Source: Bacteroidales bacterium
GTDB lineage: Bacteria; Bacteroidota; Bacteroidia; Bacteroidales; UBA12170
NCBI GenBank assembly: GCA_016744655.1
Contig: JADGDY010000002.1
Location: 52,939-116,938, forward strand
Reading direction: 5' to 3'
DNA length: 64,000 nucleotides
Numbering within the stretch: the first letter of the stretch is position 1; every line of letters starts with the position of its first letter. Below are positions 36,515 through 45,100 of this stretch, piece after piece. The translations under genes were made by a program, and so were the position numbers. The notes under the pieces are model-generated. The model made no database searches. It was not told the origin of the DNA and worked only from the letters and a program-made list of their open reading frames with translations.

Positions 36515-37126
36515 TTATAGTTTTCCTATGTTTTCTAAAATATGTTTTACAGATGATCGAGATTTATAATTGGGGTCGAATTGTCGCCATGTGATTTCTC
36601 CTTGCTGATTGATGATAAAAGTGGCAGGAATTGGCAAGTTTTGAGCATCCGAAGTATGAGATTTTTTAATCTTTGCTCCTAAAGCTACATTATAGGTCAT
36701 CAATTGACTGCTTTTGGGTCTGTAATTCACATCAAAAGCAGTAGCTATCTCATAATTCTCATCGTAGAGGAGGGTGAATTGAGCGCCTGATTTCTCCGAC
36801 ATTTTCTCTAAGTATTCTGGTTTCTCTGGCGAAATGGCTATTACTTTGGCTCCTGTAGCTTCTATCATTTTCAAACTATCCTGCAATTGTGCCAAGTGTG
36901 TATTACAAACTGGGCACCAAAATCCTCGATAGAAAATCAAAACCACTGGCCCTTCTTGTAAAACCTCTTTTAAACTAATGATCTCATTATTGGCATTCAG
37001 AGCCGAAAAATTTGAAACTGTAATACCTACATCTAATCCTTTAGCCTCCTCTACACTTTTTGTGGTTTGAGCATAGGTTAAGCTTAAGCTAATAATGAAT
37101 AGGAAGGTGATGAATATTTTTTTCAT
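36515..37126 (-). CDS. Exported peroxiredoxin-like (AhpC/TSA) protein
   Basis: 203 residues with a signal peptide (about 1-19, ending TYAQ). The AhpC/TSA-type thioredoxin fold has YRGFWCPVCNTHLAQL with a CxxC, KVIAISPEKPEYLE, and the late PIPATFIINQQGEI. Members reduce peroxides or act as thiol oxidoreductases; the CxxC and export favour a periplasmic role paired with the thioredoxin encoded next. It is the first gene of the leftward run and is divergent from a TPR-HTH regulator, which may control it. Confidence 0.85.
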   Translation of the reverse strand: MKKIFITFLFIISLSLTYAQTTKSVEEAKGLDVGITVSNFSALNANNEIISLKEVLQEGPVVLIFYRGFWCPVCNTHLAQLQDSLKMIEATGAKVIAISPEKPEYLEKMSEKSGAQFTLLYDENYEIATAFDVNYRPKSSQLMTYNVALGAKIKKSHTSDAQNLPIPATFIINQQGEITWRQFDPNYKSRSSVKHILENIGKL

Positions 37127-37197
37127 TTTATTTGTTTTTACTAAGAGTAGTCTGAGTTTTGATTCCTTACAATAGTGTTATAGTTTTAAGAAATATT

Positions 37198-37205
37198 TAC
37201 ATTTG
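37198..37205 (+). promoter_or_regulatory. -7 element of the second TPR-HTH regulator gene
   Basis: TACATTTG matches TAnnTTTG exactly, 17 bases before the TTG start at 37223, so the leader is only about a dozen bases. Confidence 0.5.
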
Positions 37206-37222
37206 TGAAATAAAAGAATCTA

Positions 37223-38953
37223 TTGAAATTAAAAAAGAACATACTCGTAATCTCACTTGTTTTGTTTTGGGCATTTATAGCTAATGCTCGGCATTTAGAT
37301 TTGTGCGATAGTATAGAGCAATCACATCCTCCTTCTTTTACTACTGAACAAAAACTAGATGCTGTATTTCATATTCTAGATAGCTTATACACTAGTTATC
37401 CTGAGAAAAGTATTGCATATGCTGAGTGTGCATTACAATGTGCAACTGACAATAAGGATGAAAAGGCTAAACTTAAAGCCATGAATAAAATGGCCCAAAT
37501 TTATTGGCAGCAAACAGATTTTAAACTGTCATTAGATTATGCCAATAAAGCAAAAGTTAAGTCGTATGAATTAGGTTTTCAGGAAGAATATGCAAATTCC
37601 TTACTGGTCATTAGTCAAATCTATTCTGATTTAGGAGATTATGATAAAAGTTCCGAAATGAGTTTTGAAGCCCTAAAACTATTTGAAGAATTAAATAATA
37701 GAAAGGGAATCAGTAGTGCACTTTACAGAGTGGGGAACATATATTTTGAGCAAGAGAAATGGCAAAAATCTCTCGAGTATAATCAACAATCATTGGTAAT
37801 ATCGAGAGAAATAAATGATAAAATTGGTATTTCTCGAGGTTTGAATAATGTGGCTGCCGATTATGGGAATATGGGAGAGCTGGAGAATTTTGAAAAACAT
37901 ATTCGAAAGGCCATTGTTATTAATAAACAAACAGGTCGTAAGCTATGGGAGGGAATTAATTATTTCAATTTAGGGATTATGAGTAGGGAAAGAAAATCTT
38001 TTGATACGGCTTTCTACTATTATAAAAAAGCAGAGTCTCTTTTTATAGAAATCAATAACATTCCCAAGCGCTCTGCTATAAATTCTCATTTTTCTAAATA
38101 TTATGAGGATTTAGGCGACTTCAACAAGAGTTTGCTTTTTGCTCAAAAAGCTTATCAACTTGGAGTGGACAACCATTTGAAAAGATCAATTTATTTATCT
38201 GCAATGCGTCAGCATTCTGTTTACCAGAAGATGGGGAATGTGGATAGTGCGTATAAATATAGCCAGATTCAATATCAACTAAAAGATAGTTTAGATCTGG
38301 AAAAAAGCATGAATCGGCTTTTGCAGCTAGAGCTTTTATATGAGTTTGAAAAGCAAGAACAATTGCGTGAAATTGAAAAAGAAAGAATCCAATTTCAATA
38401 TACCATTACAGCTGTTTTAATCATTTCGTTTTTTGTGTTGATTATCATTGTTTTGGTTGCTCGTCATCGCATTAAAGTAAAAAATGCCATCATTAAAAGA
38501 AAAGAGCTAGAAGGTGAATTAGAATCGAAAAACAAAGAGCTTACCAGTAATGTGATGGGCTTAATGCGTAAGAATGAGATTTTATCGGAGTTGGCCAGTA
38601 AGTTAATGAAGGTAAGAGACGATGCTGTTAAAGAAGATACTAAAATGGCCATTCAGAGGATTGCTAAAGAAATAGAACAATCTACCGATAAAGAGATTTG
38701 GGAAGAATTTGAGGTTCGTTTCAAACAAGTTCATACCGGATTTTACGAAAATCTTCTAAAAGTATATCCCGAATTAAGCCCAAGTGAACAACGACTTTGT
38801 GCTTTTCTTCGACTCAATATGACCACCAAAGAAATATCGGAGTTAACTGGTCAAAGAACTTCATCTCTCGAAATTGCGCGTTCTCGTTTGCGCAAAAAAC
38901 TAGGAATTACCAATACCAAAGAGAACCTCTCTTCATTTTTATCTAAATTCTAG
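37223..38953 (+). CDS. TPR-transmembrane-HTH transcriptional regulator
   Basis: 576 residues starting with TTG, chosen because it gives a good signal peptide (KLKKNILVISLVLFWAF) directly after the promoter; no ATG fits. About six tetratricopeptide repeats (about 75-355) are followed by a transmembrane helix (about 392-414), a coiled coil and a LuxR-like C-terminal HTH (about 515-576; LSPSEQRLCAFLRLNMTTKEI, then SLEIARSRLRKKLGI). It is a paralogue of the protein at 17320. It lies upstream of a T9SS protein gene and divergent from the peroxiredoxin gene; either side could be its target. Confidence 0.88.
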   Translation: MKLKKNILVISLVLFWAFIANARHLDLCDSIEQSHPPSFTTEQKLDAVFHILDSLYTSYPEKSIAYAECALQCATDNKDEKAKLKAMNKMAQIYWQQTDFKLSLDYANKAKVKSYELGFQEEYANSLLVISQIYSDLGDYDKSSEMSFEALKLFEELNNRKGISSALYRVGNIYFEQEKWQKSLEYNQQSLVISREINDKIGISRGLNNVAADYGNMGELENFEKHIRKAIVINKQTGRKLWEGINYFNLGIMSRERKSFDTAFYYYKKAESLFIEINNIPKRSAINSHFSKYYEDLGDFNKSLLFAQKAYQLGVDNHLKRSIYLSAMRQHSVYQKMGNVDSAYKYSQIQYQLKDSLDLEKSMNRLLQLELLYEFEKQEQLREIEKERIQFQYTITAVLIISFFVLIIIVLVARHRIKVKNAIIKRKELEGELESKNKELTSNVMGLMRKNEILSELASKLMKVRDDAVKEDTKMAIQRIAKEIEQSTDKEIWEEFEVRFKQVHTGFYENLLKVYPELSPSEQRLCAFLRLNMTTKEISELTGQRTSSLEIARSRLRKKLGITNTKENLSSFLSKF

Positions 38954-39063
38954 CATAAATCTGCTAGGATTTTAAGTTCCATGTAATCAGAATGGTATGT
39001 CCTTTGTTAAGGATTTGTATAGGTTGTGATTCGGCATATCTAAGTATTTGTATAGGTCTTTTT

Positions 39064-39095
39064 TTTGCCTTTTTTATTTTCAGAATACATCTTTG
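39064..39095 (+). promoter_or_regulatory. Promoter of the small coiled-coil gene and T9SS gene
   Basis: TTTG (39064-39067), a 20-base spacer and CATCTTTG (39088-39095), one mismatch from TAnnTTTG. It argues that translation starts at 39106 or 39115 rather than at the upstream ATG at 38992. Confidence 0.5.
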
Positions 39096-39105
39096 CCTCG
39101 AAATA

Positions 39106-39273
39106 ATGATACCGATGAAAAATGATGAAAACCTCTTAGAAAATGAAAATGAAGATGAATTAAAACTTTTTATCGAGAAGAAAAAAAGTCAGAATGAAAT
39201 CTTGAAAAAGATGGTAAATGAATTAAAGAAGAAATCTACTACCAAGAATCTAAAAAATGATAAACAAAAATAA
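39106..39273 (+). CDS. Small charged coiled-coil protein
   Basis: 55 residues (or 52 from the ATG at 39115). The sequence is almost all Glu, Lys, Asn and Leu (ENEDELKLFIEKKKSQNEIL) and should be a single cytoplasmic helix or coiled coil. A longer frame from 38992 exists, but it would start upstream of the promoter. It stops seven bases before an Omp28-like T9SS gene, so it is co-transcribed with it. I do not recognise a family. A small gene also precedes the Omp28-like gene at 11216. Confidence 0.6.
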   Translation: MIPMKNDENLLENENEDELKLFIEKKKSQNEILKKMVNELKKKSTTKNLKNDKQK

Positions 39274-39279
39274 TTCACT

Positions 39280-41445
39280 ATGAAAAAATTTACCTTACAA
39301 TTCTTATTAACTGCCGTATTCATTTTTATGAATGCTGGTTTATTTGCACAAACCAATAAAAACACGAATGAGGAAGTTCCTCTAAAACCACTTTTTGAAC
39401 TTTTCACCAGCTCTACTTGTGCACCATGTGCTTATGCTAACCCAACCTTCGATGCTTTATTAGAAGATAACCCAGGTACACATAGTGTTATCAAGTATCA
39501 GGTGAATTACCCTGGATCAGGCGACCCCTATTATACTGCTGAAATTGGAGCTAGAAATTCTTATTATAGTATAACTGGAGTACCCTCTTTATGCGTTAAT
39601 TCAGATCAAATGCATCCAAATGATTGTACACAGGAAGTATATGATAGCTATCAACCAAATACCACATCCATTGATATTGAAATTATAAGTGCTGAAATAG
39701 ATTTAGCAAATAACCTTTCAGTGGAAGTTGATATTAATGCCCTTGCTGAATACGATGCAGGATTAAAGGCTCATATAGCTATTGTTGAGAAAACTACCGT
39801 TGGAAACATTGGAAACAATGGTGAATTAGAATTTCATTTTGTAATGATGAAAATGCTTCCAGGTGCCGATGGAACTACTTTACCTGCATTAAGTAATGGG
39901 AATACAGAAACTTTAGAGTTCACTTTCGATATGTCTACAACAAATATGGAGGATGCCAATGATTTAGAAATTATAGCATTTGTACAAAATGATACCGATA
40001 AAAGCATTCTTCAGTCAGAACAAGGACCAGTTGAAAGTGAATTAGATGATTACATTGTAACTTTTAATGTCATGGATAATAACATGGCTTCTGTTGAAGG
40101 CGCTGAAATGTTTTTAGAAAACTATGGAACAAAATTCTCCGATGAAAATGGACTTATCGTATATGATGGTGTTTTACCAGGTAGCTATGATTATAGTGTA
40201 ATTGCAGCTGGACTTTTATCTACTGAGGGTACTGTTGAAGTTCTTGCTGACGACGTTACCGTAGATGTTGTCATGGAAATTCCTGCTTATTATTACTATC
40301 AAGATTTTACTGATGGTATACCAGAATCATATACAATACATTCTGGTGCTAGTGGTGATTATTTGTATGCTGCTGCTGGAGGTGTTATCTTTTTCAGACA
40401 AAGTGGAACTGATACTCCTTTAATGTTAGTAACTGAACAAATTGATATAATTCCAGGCGAAAAAATATTTTTTGATGTAGGAGAGGATAGCGGTTTTCCG
40501 TTTGAATTAGTATTCGGAATTGTATCTGACCCAAATGATCCAGAAACATTTACAGAGGTAGCTACAATTGTTCCAACAACAGAATGGGAAACCTATGAAT
40601 ATCTTTTAGAAGACTTGCCAACTGAGGATACCGATTTGTATTTTGCATGGTACCATAGTGGAGCCAATGGCACATTCTGTACTCTTGATAATATTAAAAT
40701 AAACTATGGAGGTGGAAGCAGTACCTATGCTGTAAACTTTAGTATAGTAGATGATGAGGCAAATCCAGTAGAAGGAGCAGAAGTTTCATTGGAAGGAAAT
40801 GGAAGTCAAGTTTCCGATGCTTCTGGGATGGTGAATTTTGTTGATATTGAAGCTGGAACATATACCTATACTTCTACAAAAGAAGGTTATGAAACTGTGG
40901 ATGGAAGTATCACTGTTGTTGATGGCGATGTTTCAGAGTCCGTAGAAATGATTCCTATTATTTATTATTACTCCATTAATTTCACGGTTATTGATGGCTC
41001 CACATCATTAGATGGCGCTGATATAACAATTAATGGAGAAACTCAGACTACTAATGCTACAGGCTTAGCGGTATTTAGTAATATGGAGGATGGTAGTTAC
41101 ACTTACACTGTTAGCTTGAATGGTTTTGAAGCTTATGATGATCAGGTAATCGTAAACGGAGAGGATGTTGATGTAGAAGTTAATTTAGTGATAGATGGAC
41201 TTGTAAACCAGGTAGCAACATCTCTTATTGTATATCCAAATCCTGCTTCTGAAATTATAAATATTAGTCTCGATAGAGAGATAGAAAATATTAGCATTTA
41301 TAGTATTGATGGAAAACTATTGAATAGCTATAATATAAAGAATCCTCAATGTCAGATAGACGTTTCCAATTATGAAAAAGGAATGTATTTACTGAGAATA
41401 GTCACCTCAGACTACATGATTTCGAAAAATGTTGTGATTAAGTAG
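39280..41445 (+). CDS. Omp28-like thioredoxin-domain surface protein with anchor-J and carboxypeptidase-regulatory-like repeats and T9SS tail
   Basis: 721 residues. A signal peptide (about 1-24) is followed by an Omp28/thioredoxin-like domain with FTSSTCAPCAYANPTF (Cys47, Cys50) to about 250. A CarboxypepD_reg-like beta-sandwich (about 252-335), a cleaved-adhesin/choice-of-anchor-J domain (about 340-480) and two more CarboxypepD_reg-like repeats (about 485-640; EAGTYTYTSTKEGYETVDG, EDGSYTYTVSLNGFEAYDD) follow. The T9SS domain starts LIVYPNPASE (about 645). It should be exported to the surface; the CxxC hints at thiol chemistry. It ends at a strong terminator. Confidence 0.9.
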   Translation: MKKFTLQFLLTAVFIFMNAGLFAQTNKNTNEEVPLKPLFELFTSSTCAPCAYANPTFDALLEDNPGTHSVIKYQVNYPGSGDPYYTAEIGARNSYYSITGVPSLCVNSDQMHPNDCTQEVYDSYQPNTTSIDIEIISAEIDLANNLSVEVDINALAEYDAGLKAHIAIVEKTTVGNIGNNGELEFHFVMMKMLPGADGTTLPALSNGNTETLEFTFDMSTTNMEDANDLEIIAFVQNDTDKSILQSEQGPVESELDDYIVTFNVMDNNMASVEGAEMFLENYGTKFSDENGLIVYDGVLPGSYDYSVIAAGLLSTEGTVEVLADDVTVDVVMEIPAYYYYQDFTDGIPESYTIHSGASGDYLYAAAGGVIFFRQSGTDTPLMLVTEQIDIIPGEKIFFDVGEDSGFPFELVFGIVSDPNDPETFTEVATIVPTTEWETYEYLLEDLPTEDTDLYFAWYHSGANGTFCTLDNIKINYGGGSSTYAVNFSIVDDEANPVEGAEVSLEGNGSQVSDASGMVNFVDIEAGTYTYTSTKEGYETVDGSITVVDGDVSESVEMIPIIYYYSINFTVIDGSTSLDGADITINGETQTTNATGLAVFSNMEDGSYTYTVSLNGFEAYDDQVIVNGEDVDVEVNLVIDGLVNQVATSLIVYPNPASEIINISLDREIENISIYSIDGKLLNSYNIKNPQCQIDVSNYEKGMYLLRIVTSDYMISKNVVIK

Positions 41446-41480
41446 AAATAATTTAGATTAATTTCATGATTGAGTGTGTG

Positions 41481-41511
41481 AGCCAGTTTCGAAAGGAACT
41501 GGCTTTTTTTT
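41481..41511 (+). terminator. Rho-independent terminator of the 721-residue T9SS gene
   Basis: AGCCAGTT (41481-41488) and AACTGGCT (41497-41504) form an 8-bp stem with an 8-base loop, followed by a run of T residues to 41511. The minus strand has no T run, so it is one-directional. Confidence 0.9.
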
Positions 41512-41518
41512 TGATTAC

Positions 41519-41761
41519 TTACCTTTTAAAATAATTTACCACAAATATAATAATGATAGCGCCAACGGTTGCCGAAATTAGTGTACCTAGTATTCCATTT
41601 TCAAAATCAATACCGATAAAGGAAAATAACCAACTACCTAGTAAGGATCCTGCAATTCCTAATATTAAGTTGATGATCCAACCAAACCCAGTTCCTTTTA
41701 CGATATAGCCTGCAATAAATCCGGCTAAAATCCCAATAATAATCACTCCAATAATACTCAT
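41519..41761 (-). CDS. GlsB/YeaQ/YmgE-family small membrane protein
   Basis: 80 residues with three hydrophobic, glycine-rich helices: IIIGILAGFIAGYIVKG, LILGIAGSLLGSWLF and LISATVGAIIIIFVVNYF. This is the transglycosylase-associated protein family of the inner membrane, linked with general stress responses, although the biochemical role is not established. It is a single gene, convergent with the T9SS gene at 39280. Confidence 0.9.
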   Translation of the reverse strand: MSIIGVIIIGILAGFIAGYIVKGTGFGWIINLILGIAGSLLGSWLFSFIGIDFENGILGTLISATVGAIIIIFVVNYFKR

Positions 41762-41827
41762 AATTGTTCCGTTTTGGTTTAAAATAGAACTAAAGGTAAG
41801 AAAAATAGATGAGTAAATGAACGTTCT

Positions 41828-43003
41828 CTATTGATTTAGAAGAATCATTTTCCCTGATGAAATCACTTTGTTATCTACCCTAAATTGAGAGTAATAAACA
41901 CCATCGGTCTTGTTTTGAGGATGCCATTGAAATGAATTTGTGTTTTCATGTACAAGGATGCTTTCAACAAGAATTCCACTACTATTGAAGATCCTAATTT
42001 CTCCTTTTGTACTTTGAGTAGAGAAAGTAAAAGTGGTGGTTTGAGTAATTGGGTTTGGAGAGTTCTCAAGAGTTGAAATACTAGAGCTTAAATTGAAAAT
42101 GCCTTGTGCTTCGGTTTTTAATCGTATTCCAACAGGACGATGATCGCTTACTTTATTCTCATATTCATTAAATCCTCCATAAAAATGATCATCTAATCTA
42201 ATTACTTCACATGAAGAACCATCTTGCTCCACTTGATCAAATAACTCATTGGTAATTAATATATGATCCAAATGTGAAGGCCAATCAGGATAAGACCAAC
42301 CAGAACTACTGCTTTCTGCTATTCTCAAATCTGCGAAATCATATTCATTGGTTTTATCTAAAAAAACTGAAAAAACATTGTCTTGGTCTCTGTCGGTAAT
42401 TTCATCATTCATATCACCTAAAACAATCACTTTTTCATTATTTAAATAGTCTTGAATATATTCATCAAGAAGATTACAGGCTCTAAGCCTTCTGGTTTCT
42501 TCATCGCCACTATCATAAGGATCTAGATCACCATCGCCACAGCATTTTAAGTGGTTGTTAATGATGTAATAAAACTCATTTCTAAATTTTACTTTTAAAA
42601 TCAAGGGAGAACGAGGAAAAGGACTCCAGTAACTTGACGAGGTATAAATCTCAAACCTATCTATAATCTGCACTTCCGATTTTTTGTAGAGGTATGCTAA
42701 GCTTTGGTAATCATCATTTAAATAATAACCATTATAATCACCTAAAGAATTAATCAATTGTTGAAAAGATGACTTACTATCTACTTCTTGGATAGCTATA
42801 ATTTCAGCATCCAAAGCATTTACTATGCCTTTTACGTTGTTAATGGTGGTTTGACCATTTTTGGGAAACCATTCGATATTCCAACTCACCACATCGAATG
42901 TGTTATTGGTGCCAAATTCCAAATCGGGAAAGGTCTGCGAAAATGAAGGGATTGAAAAGGTAAATAAAATCAATAGTAAAATTGTGTAGTTGTGTTTTTT
43001 CAT
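41828..43003 (-). CDS. Secreted endonuclease/exonuclease/phosphatase with T9SS tail
   Basis: 391 residues from the ATG at 43003, which opens a proper signal peptide (KKHNYTILLLILFTFSIPSF); the frame extends 11 codons upstream without a better start. The EEP-fold core (about 28-300) has VVSWNIEWFPKNG, IIAIQEVDS, VIVLGDMNDEI and the late SDHRPVGI, the standard Mg-dependent catalytic residues. A T9SS domain follows (NSPNPITQTT to the end). It should act outside the cell as a nuclease or phosphodiesterase, for example to scavenge phosphate or nucleotides from DNA. Confidence 0.9.
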   Translation of the reverse strand: MKKHNYTILLLILFTFSIPSFSQTFPDLEFGTNNTFDVVSWNIEWFPKNGQTTINNVKGIVNALDAEIIAIQEVDSKSSFQQLINSLGDYNGYYLNDDYQSLAYLYKKSEVQIIDRFEIYTSSSYWSPFPRSPLILKVKFRNEFYYIINNHLKCCGDGDLDPYDSGDEETRRLRACNLLDEYIQDYLNNEKVIVLGDMNDEITDRDQDNVFSVFLDKTNEYDFADLRIAESSSSGWSYPDWPSHLDHILITNELFDQVEQDGSSCEVIRLDDHFYGGFNEYENKVSDHRPVGIRLKTEAQGIFNLSSSISTLENSPNPITQTTTFTFSTQSTKGEIRIFNSSGILVESILVHENTNSFQWHPQNKTDGVYYSQFRVDNKVISSGKMILLNQ

Positions 43004-43326
43004 AGCACACAAAGGTCGGAAAAATTTCTTAGCCAATCTACTGAACTAGTTAATCGAATAGGTCAGATGCACACCATATTTATATCCGCGGATTAACGCA
43101 AATTAAAACGGATTAGAAACAATGATCAGCATTACTAGCCTTTGTTGCTAAAAAAATCTTAAATAGCGGGCCGTTCATTTAATTCTACTTATTGCATCTT
43201 TTCCAAAACTATTGATTTCTATATGATAACATTTTGCCAATTCTTCTAAATAAGAAAAAAGAATTGAAAAAAAGCTTAATTTAGCAATAGAATCAATGAA
43301 GCACTTTTAAAACAAAAAACTATAAT
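43004..43326. other. Intergenic stretch with a dispersed-type repeat
   Basis: 323 bases between divergent genes. At 43083-43115 the sequence is built on ATCCGCGGAT with CGGATT and AACGCAAATT units, a kind of short repeat I recognise from many Bacteroidota intergenic regions. No gene or RNA was found. Confidence 0.45.
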
Positions 43327-43992
43327 ATGAAAATTAGCTATTATCACTTAAAAACGATGATCATCAGCTTTGCATTATTTTTTATAATGTCGAGTTTTGT
43401 CAATGCTCAAAAAGTCAAATTTAACGCATATTCTGCTTATGTTTTTGACGATAGAGTTGACTCCTATTACGATGCCAATAATTACTATGATGGTAAAATA
43501 CAAGGAGGATATCAATGGGGACTTGGAATAGAATATATGGTACATGCCACCAAAGGCATAGAATTAAGATACTTGCGACAAGATACCAAAGCGCCAATGA
43601 ATTACTACGATGATGGTGTGCAATTTAAAGATTTTGAACTTGGATTGAATTACATCCTAATTGGAGGTAGTAATTATTTTAAAACCGCTGGTGGTGTAGT
43701 TGAGCCTTATGCAGGATTGGGCATTGGTTTGGCGATCTTTAACATAAAAAATCCTGAACGTGGAACAGATAGTAGTAAAGAAAAATTTGCCTGGAATATA
43801 AAAGCCGGCACCAATATTTGGGCTACCGATAGAATTGGCTTTAAACTTCAAGCAGAATTAATATCTGCTGTACAATCAGCTGGTGGTGGATTCTATTTTG
43901 GCTCAGGAGGTTCTGGTGCAGGAATCAGCACTTATTCAAGCATGTACCAATGGTCACTTGGAGGTGGTTTAACTATTAAAATTGGTCAATAA
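43327..43992 (+). CDS. Outer-membrane beta-barrel protein
   Basis: 221 residues with a signal peptide (about 1-27, ending FVNAQ). The mature protein has alternating strands with YQWGLGIEYMVHATKGIELRY, VEPYAGLGIGLAIF, and a C-terminal YQWSLGGGLTIKIGQ, typical of an 8-stranded OmpW/OmpA-like barrel. A glycine-rich loop (GGGFYFGSGGSGAG) precedes the last strands. No ligand can be read. It stands alone, ended by a strong bidirectional terminator. Confidence 0.8.
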   Translation: MKISYYHLKTMIISFALFFIMSSFVNAQKVKFNAYSAYVFDDRVDSYYDANNYYDGKIQGGYQWGLGIEYMVHATKGIELRYLRQDTKAPMNYYDDGVQFKDFELGLNYILIGGSNYFKTAGGVVEPYAGLGIGLAIFNIKNPERGTDSSKEKFAWNIKAGTNIWATDRIGFKLQAELISAVQSAGGGFYFGSGGSGAGISTYSSMYQWSLGGGLTIKIGQ

Positions 43993-44033
43993 ATAATGAT
44001 ATAAGGATATTTATCAGCCTGTATATTTTAAAA

Positions 44034-44069
44034 AACTCTAAAGTTTATTTGAAACTTTAGAGTTTTTTT
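44034..44069. terminator. Bidirectional Rho-independent terminator
   Basis: A 13-bp perfect stem, AACTCTAAAGTTT (44034-44046) with AAACTTTAGAGTT (44052-44064), around a 5-base loop. T runs follow on both strands. It serves both convergent barrel genes (43327 and 44081). Confidence 0.92.
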
Positions 44070-44080
44070 ATGTTCATTTT

Positions 44081-45088
44081 CTAAAAGCCAAAACGGTAAT
44101 TAACTGACAACAATAAGGATTTTCTATTCCCAACAACTCCAGCTTCAGTTCGTAATTGCCATACCTTGTTGACCTGATACTGAGCTCCAATTATCATATT
44201 CCATTCCTGCTTAGGGATTTTAGTAATCTTATATCTCACTGTTCCTTCGCCATTGGCTTCCGCAATATTCTCCACTATTGGAGTAAAAATTCTATCTGCC
44301 ATCTTTTGCTGAACTTCATCGGCATTATCGTACCATTCGTAATAATTATTTACGAAATCATCGCGATTGGCCCAAACTTCCTCACCAATTACTTCATTTA
44401 ACTTAATGGTTCCTTCTGTAACACCACCCATTTTTATCCTCATGGCACCAAGCCAGAAAGCTATATTTGATTCAGGATTCTTACCCACTTTGAAAGCCCT
44501 TCCTAAACGTGATGAGAATACAGAAGTGCGCACGGGTTCCTCAAAATTACTCATATTGGTCCATACCCAGTTTCCATCTAGCACCACAAAATATTTCCCT
44601 ATTCCTGCTGCAAAAGTAGTACCCAGACCAAAACTCGAACCTTCTAATTCAGCTAAAGCTGTCATCTTAAAAGGATAGCTGAGCTCTACTTCGGTTCTTG
44701 CCCACGACTTACCAAATATTCCATAAACATTTAAAAATGGCAAAATCCATACATCAGGCCTAAAGTTAACAGAGGTAGCTTGAGCATTTACTTTTGAAAA
44801 ATCTATTAAACGCGTCACATCAGTCAATGGGACTTCAGGAAGTATACCATCGGAAAAGCCAACAGCAATATCCGGAATAACAATATCTTGATTGGCATAA
44901 AAATAATTCAGCATCACTCCAACTGGGTAAGGAATATCGAATCCTTTTTCGTAAACATAATCTCCAAAAATGGGTAATATATATGGGTATTTCCTTTCGA
45001 TAGAATCCTTAGGTTGGAATTGAGAATATTGAGCATTTACTGCAAAAGCAGAAAGCACAAGAAATAATACTATTGTTAGTTTTTTCAT
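44081..45088 (-). CDS. Outer-membrane-type protein paired with a helical lipoprotein
   Basis: 335 residues with a signal peptide (about 1-19, ending AVNAQ). The sequence alternates strands and turns, with LPFLNVYGIFGKSW, LGTTFAAGIGKYFVVLDGNWVW, and ends in LLLSVNYRFGF, a terminal-aromatic barrel signature. One acidic helical insertion (about 225-275) separates the last strands. I do not recognise a named family, though it resembles transporter-like outer-membrane barrels. It follows the lipoprotein gene by 12 bases, so the two should act together at the outer membrane. Confidence 0.7.
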   Translation of the reverse strand: MKKLTIVLFLVLSAFAVNAQYSQFQPKDSIERKYPYILPIFGDYVYEKGFDIPYPVGVMLNYFYANQDIVIPDIAVGFSDGILPEVPLTDVTRLIDFSKVNAQATSVNFRPDVWILPFLNVYGIFGKSWARTEVELSYPFKMTALAELEGSSFGLGTTFAAGIGKYFVVLDGNWVWTNMSNFEEPVRTSVFSSRLGRAFKVGKNPESNIAFWLGAMRIKMGGVTEGTIKLNEVIGEEVWANRDDFVNNYYEWYDNADEVQQKMADRIFTPIVENIAEANGEGTVRYKITKIPKQEWNMIIGAQYQVNKVWQLRTEAGVVGNRKSLLLSVNYRFGF

Positions 45089-45100
45089 GATTTTGCGTGT

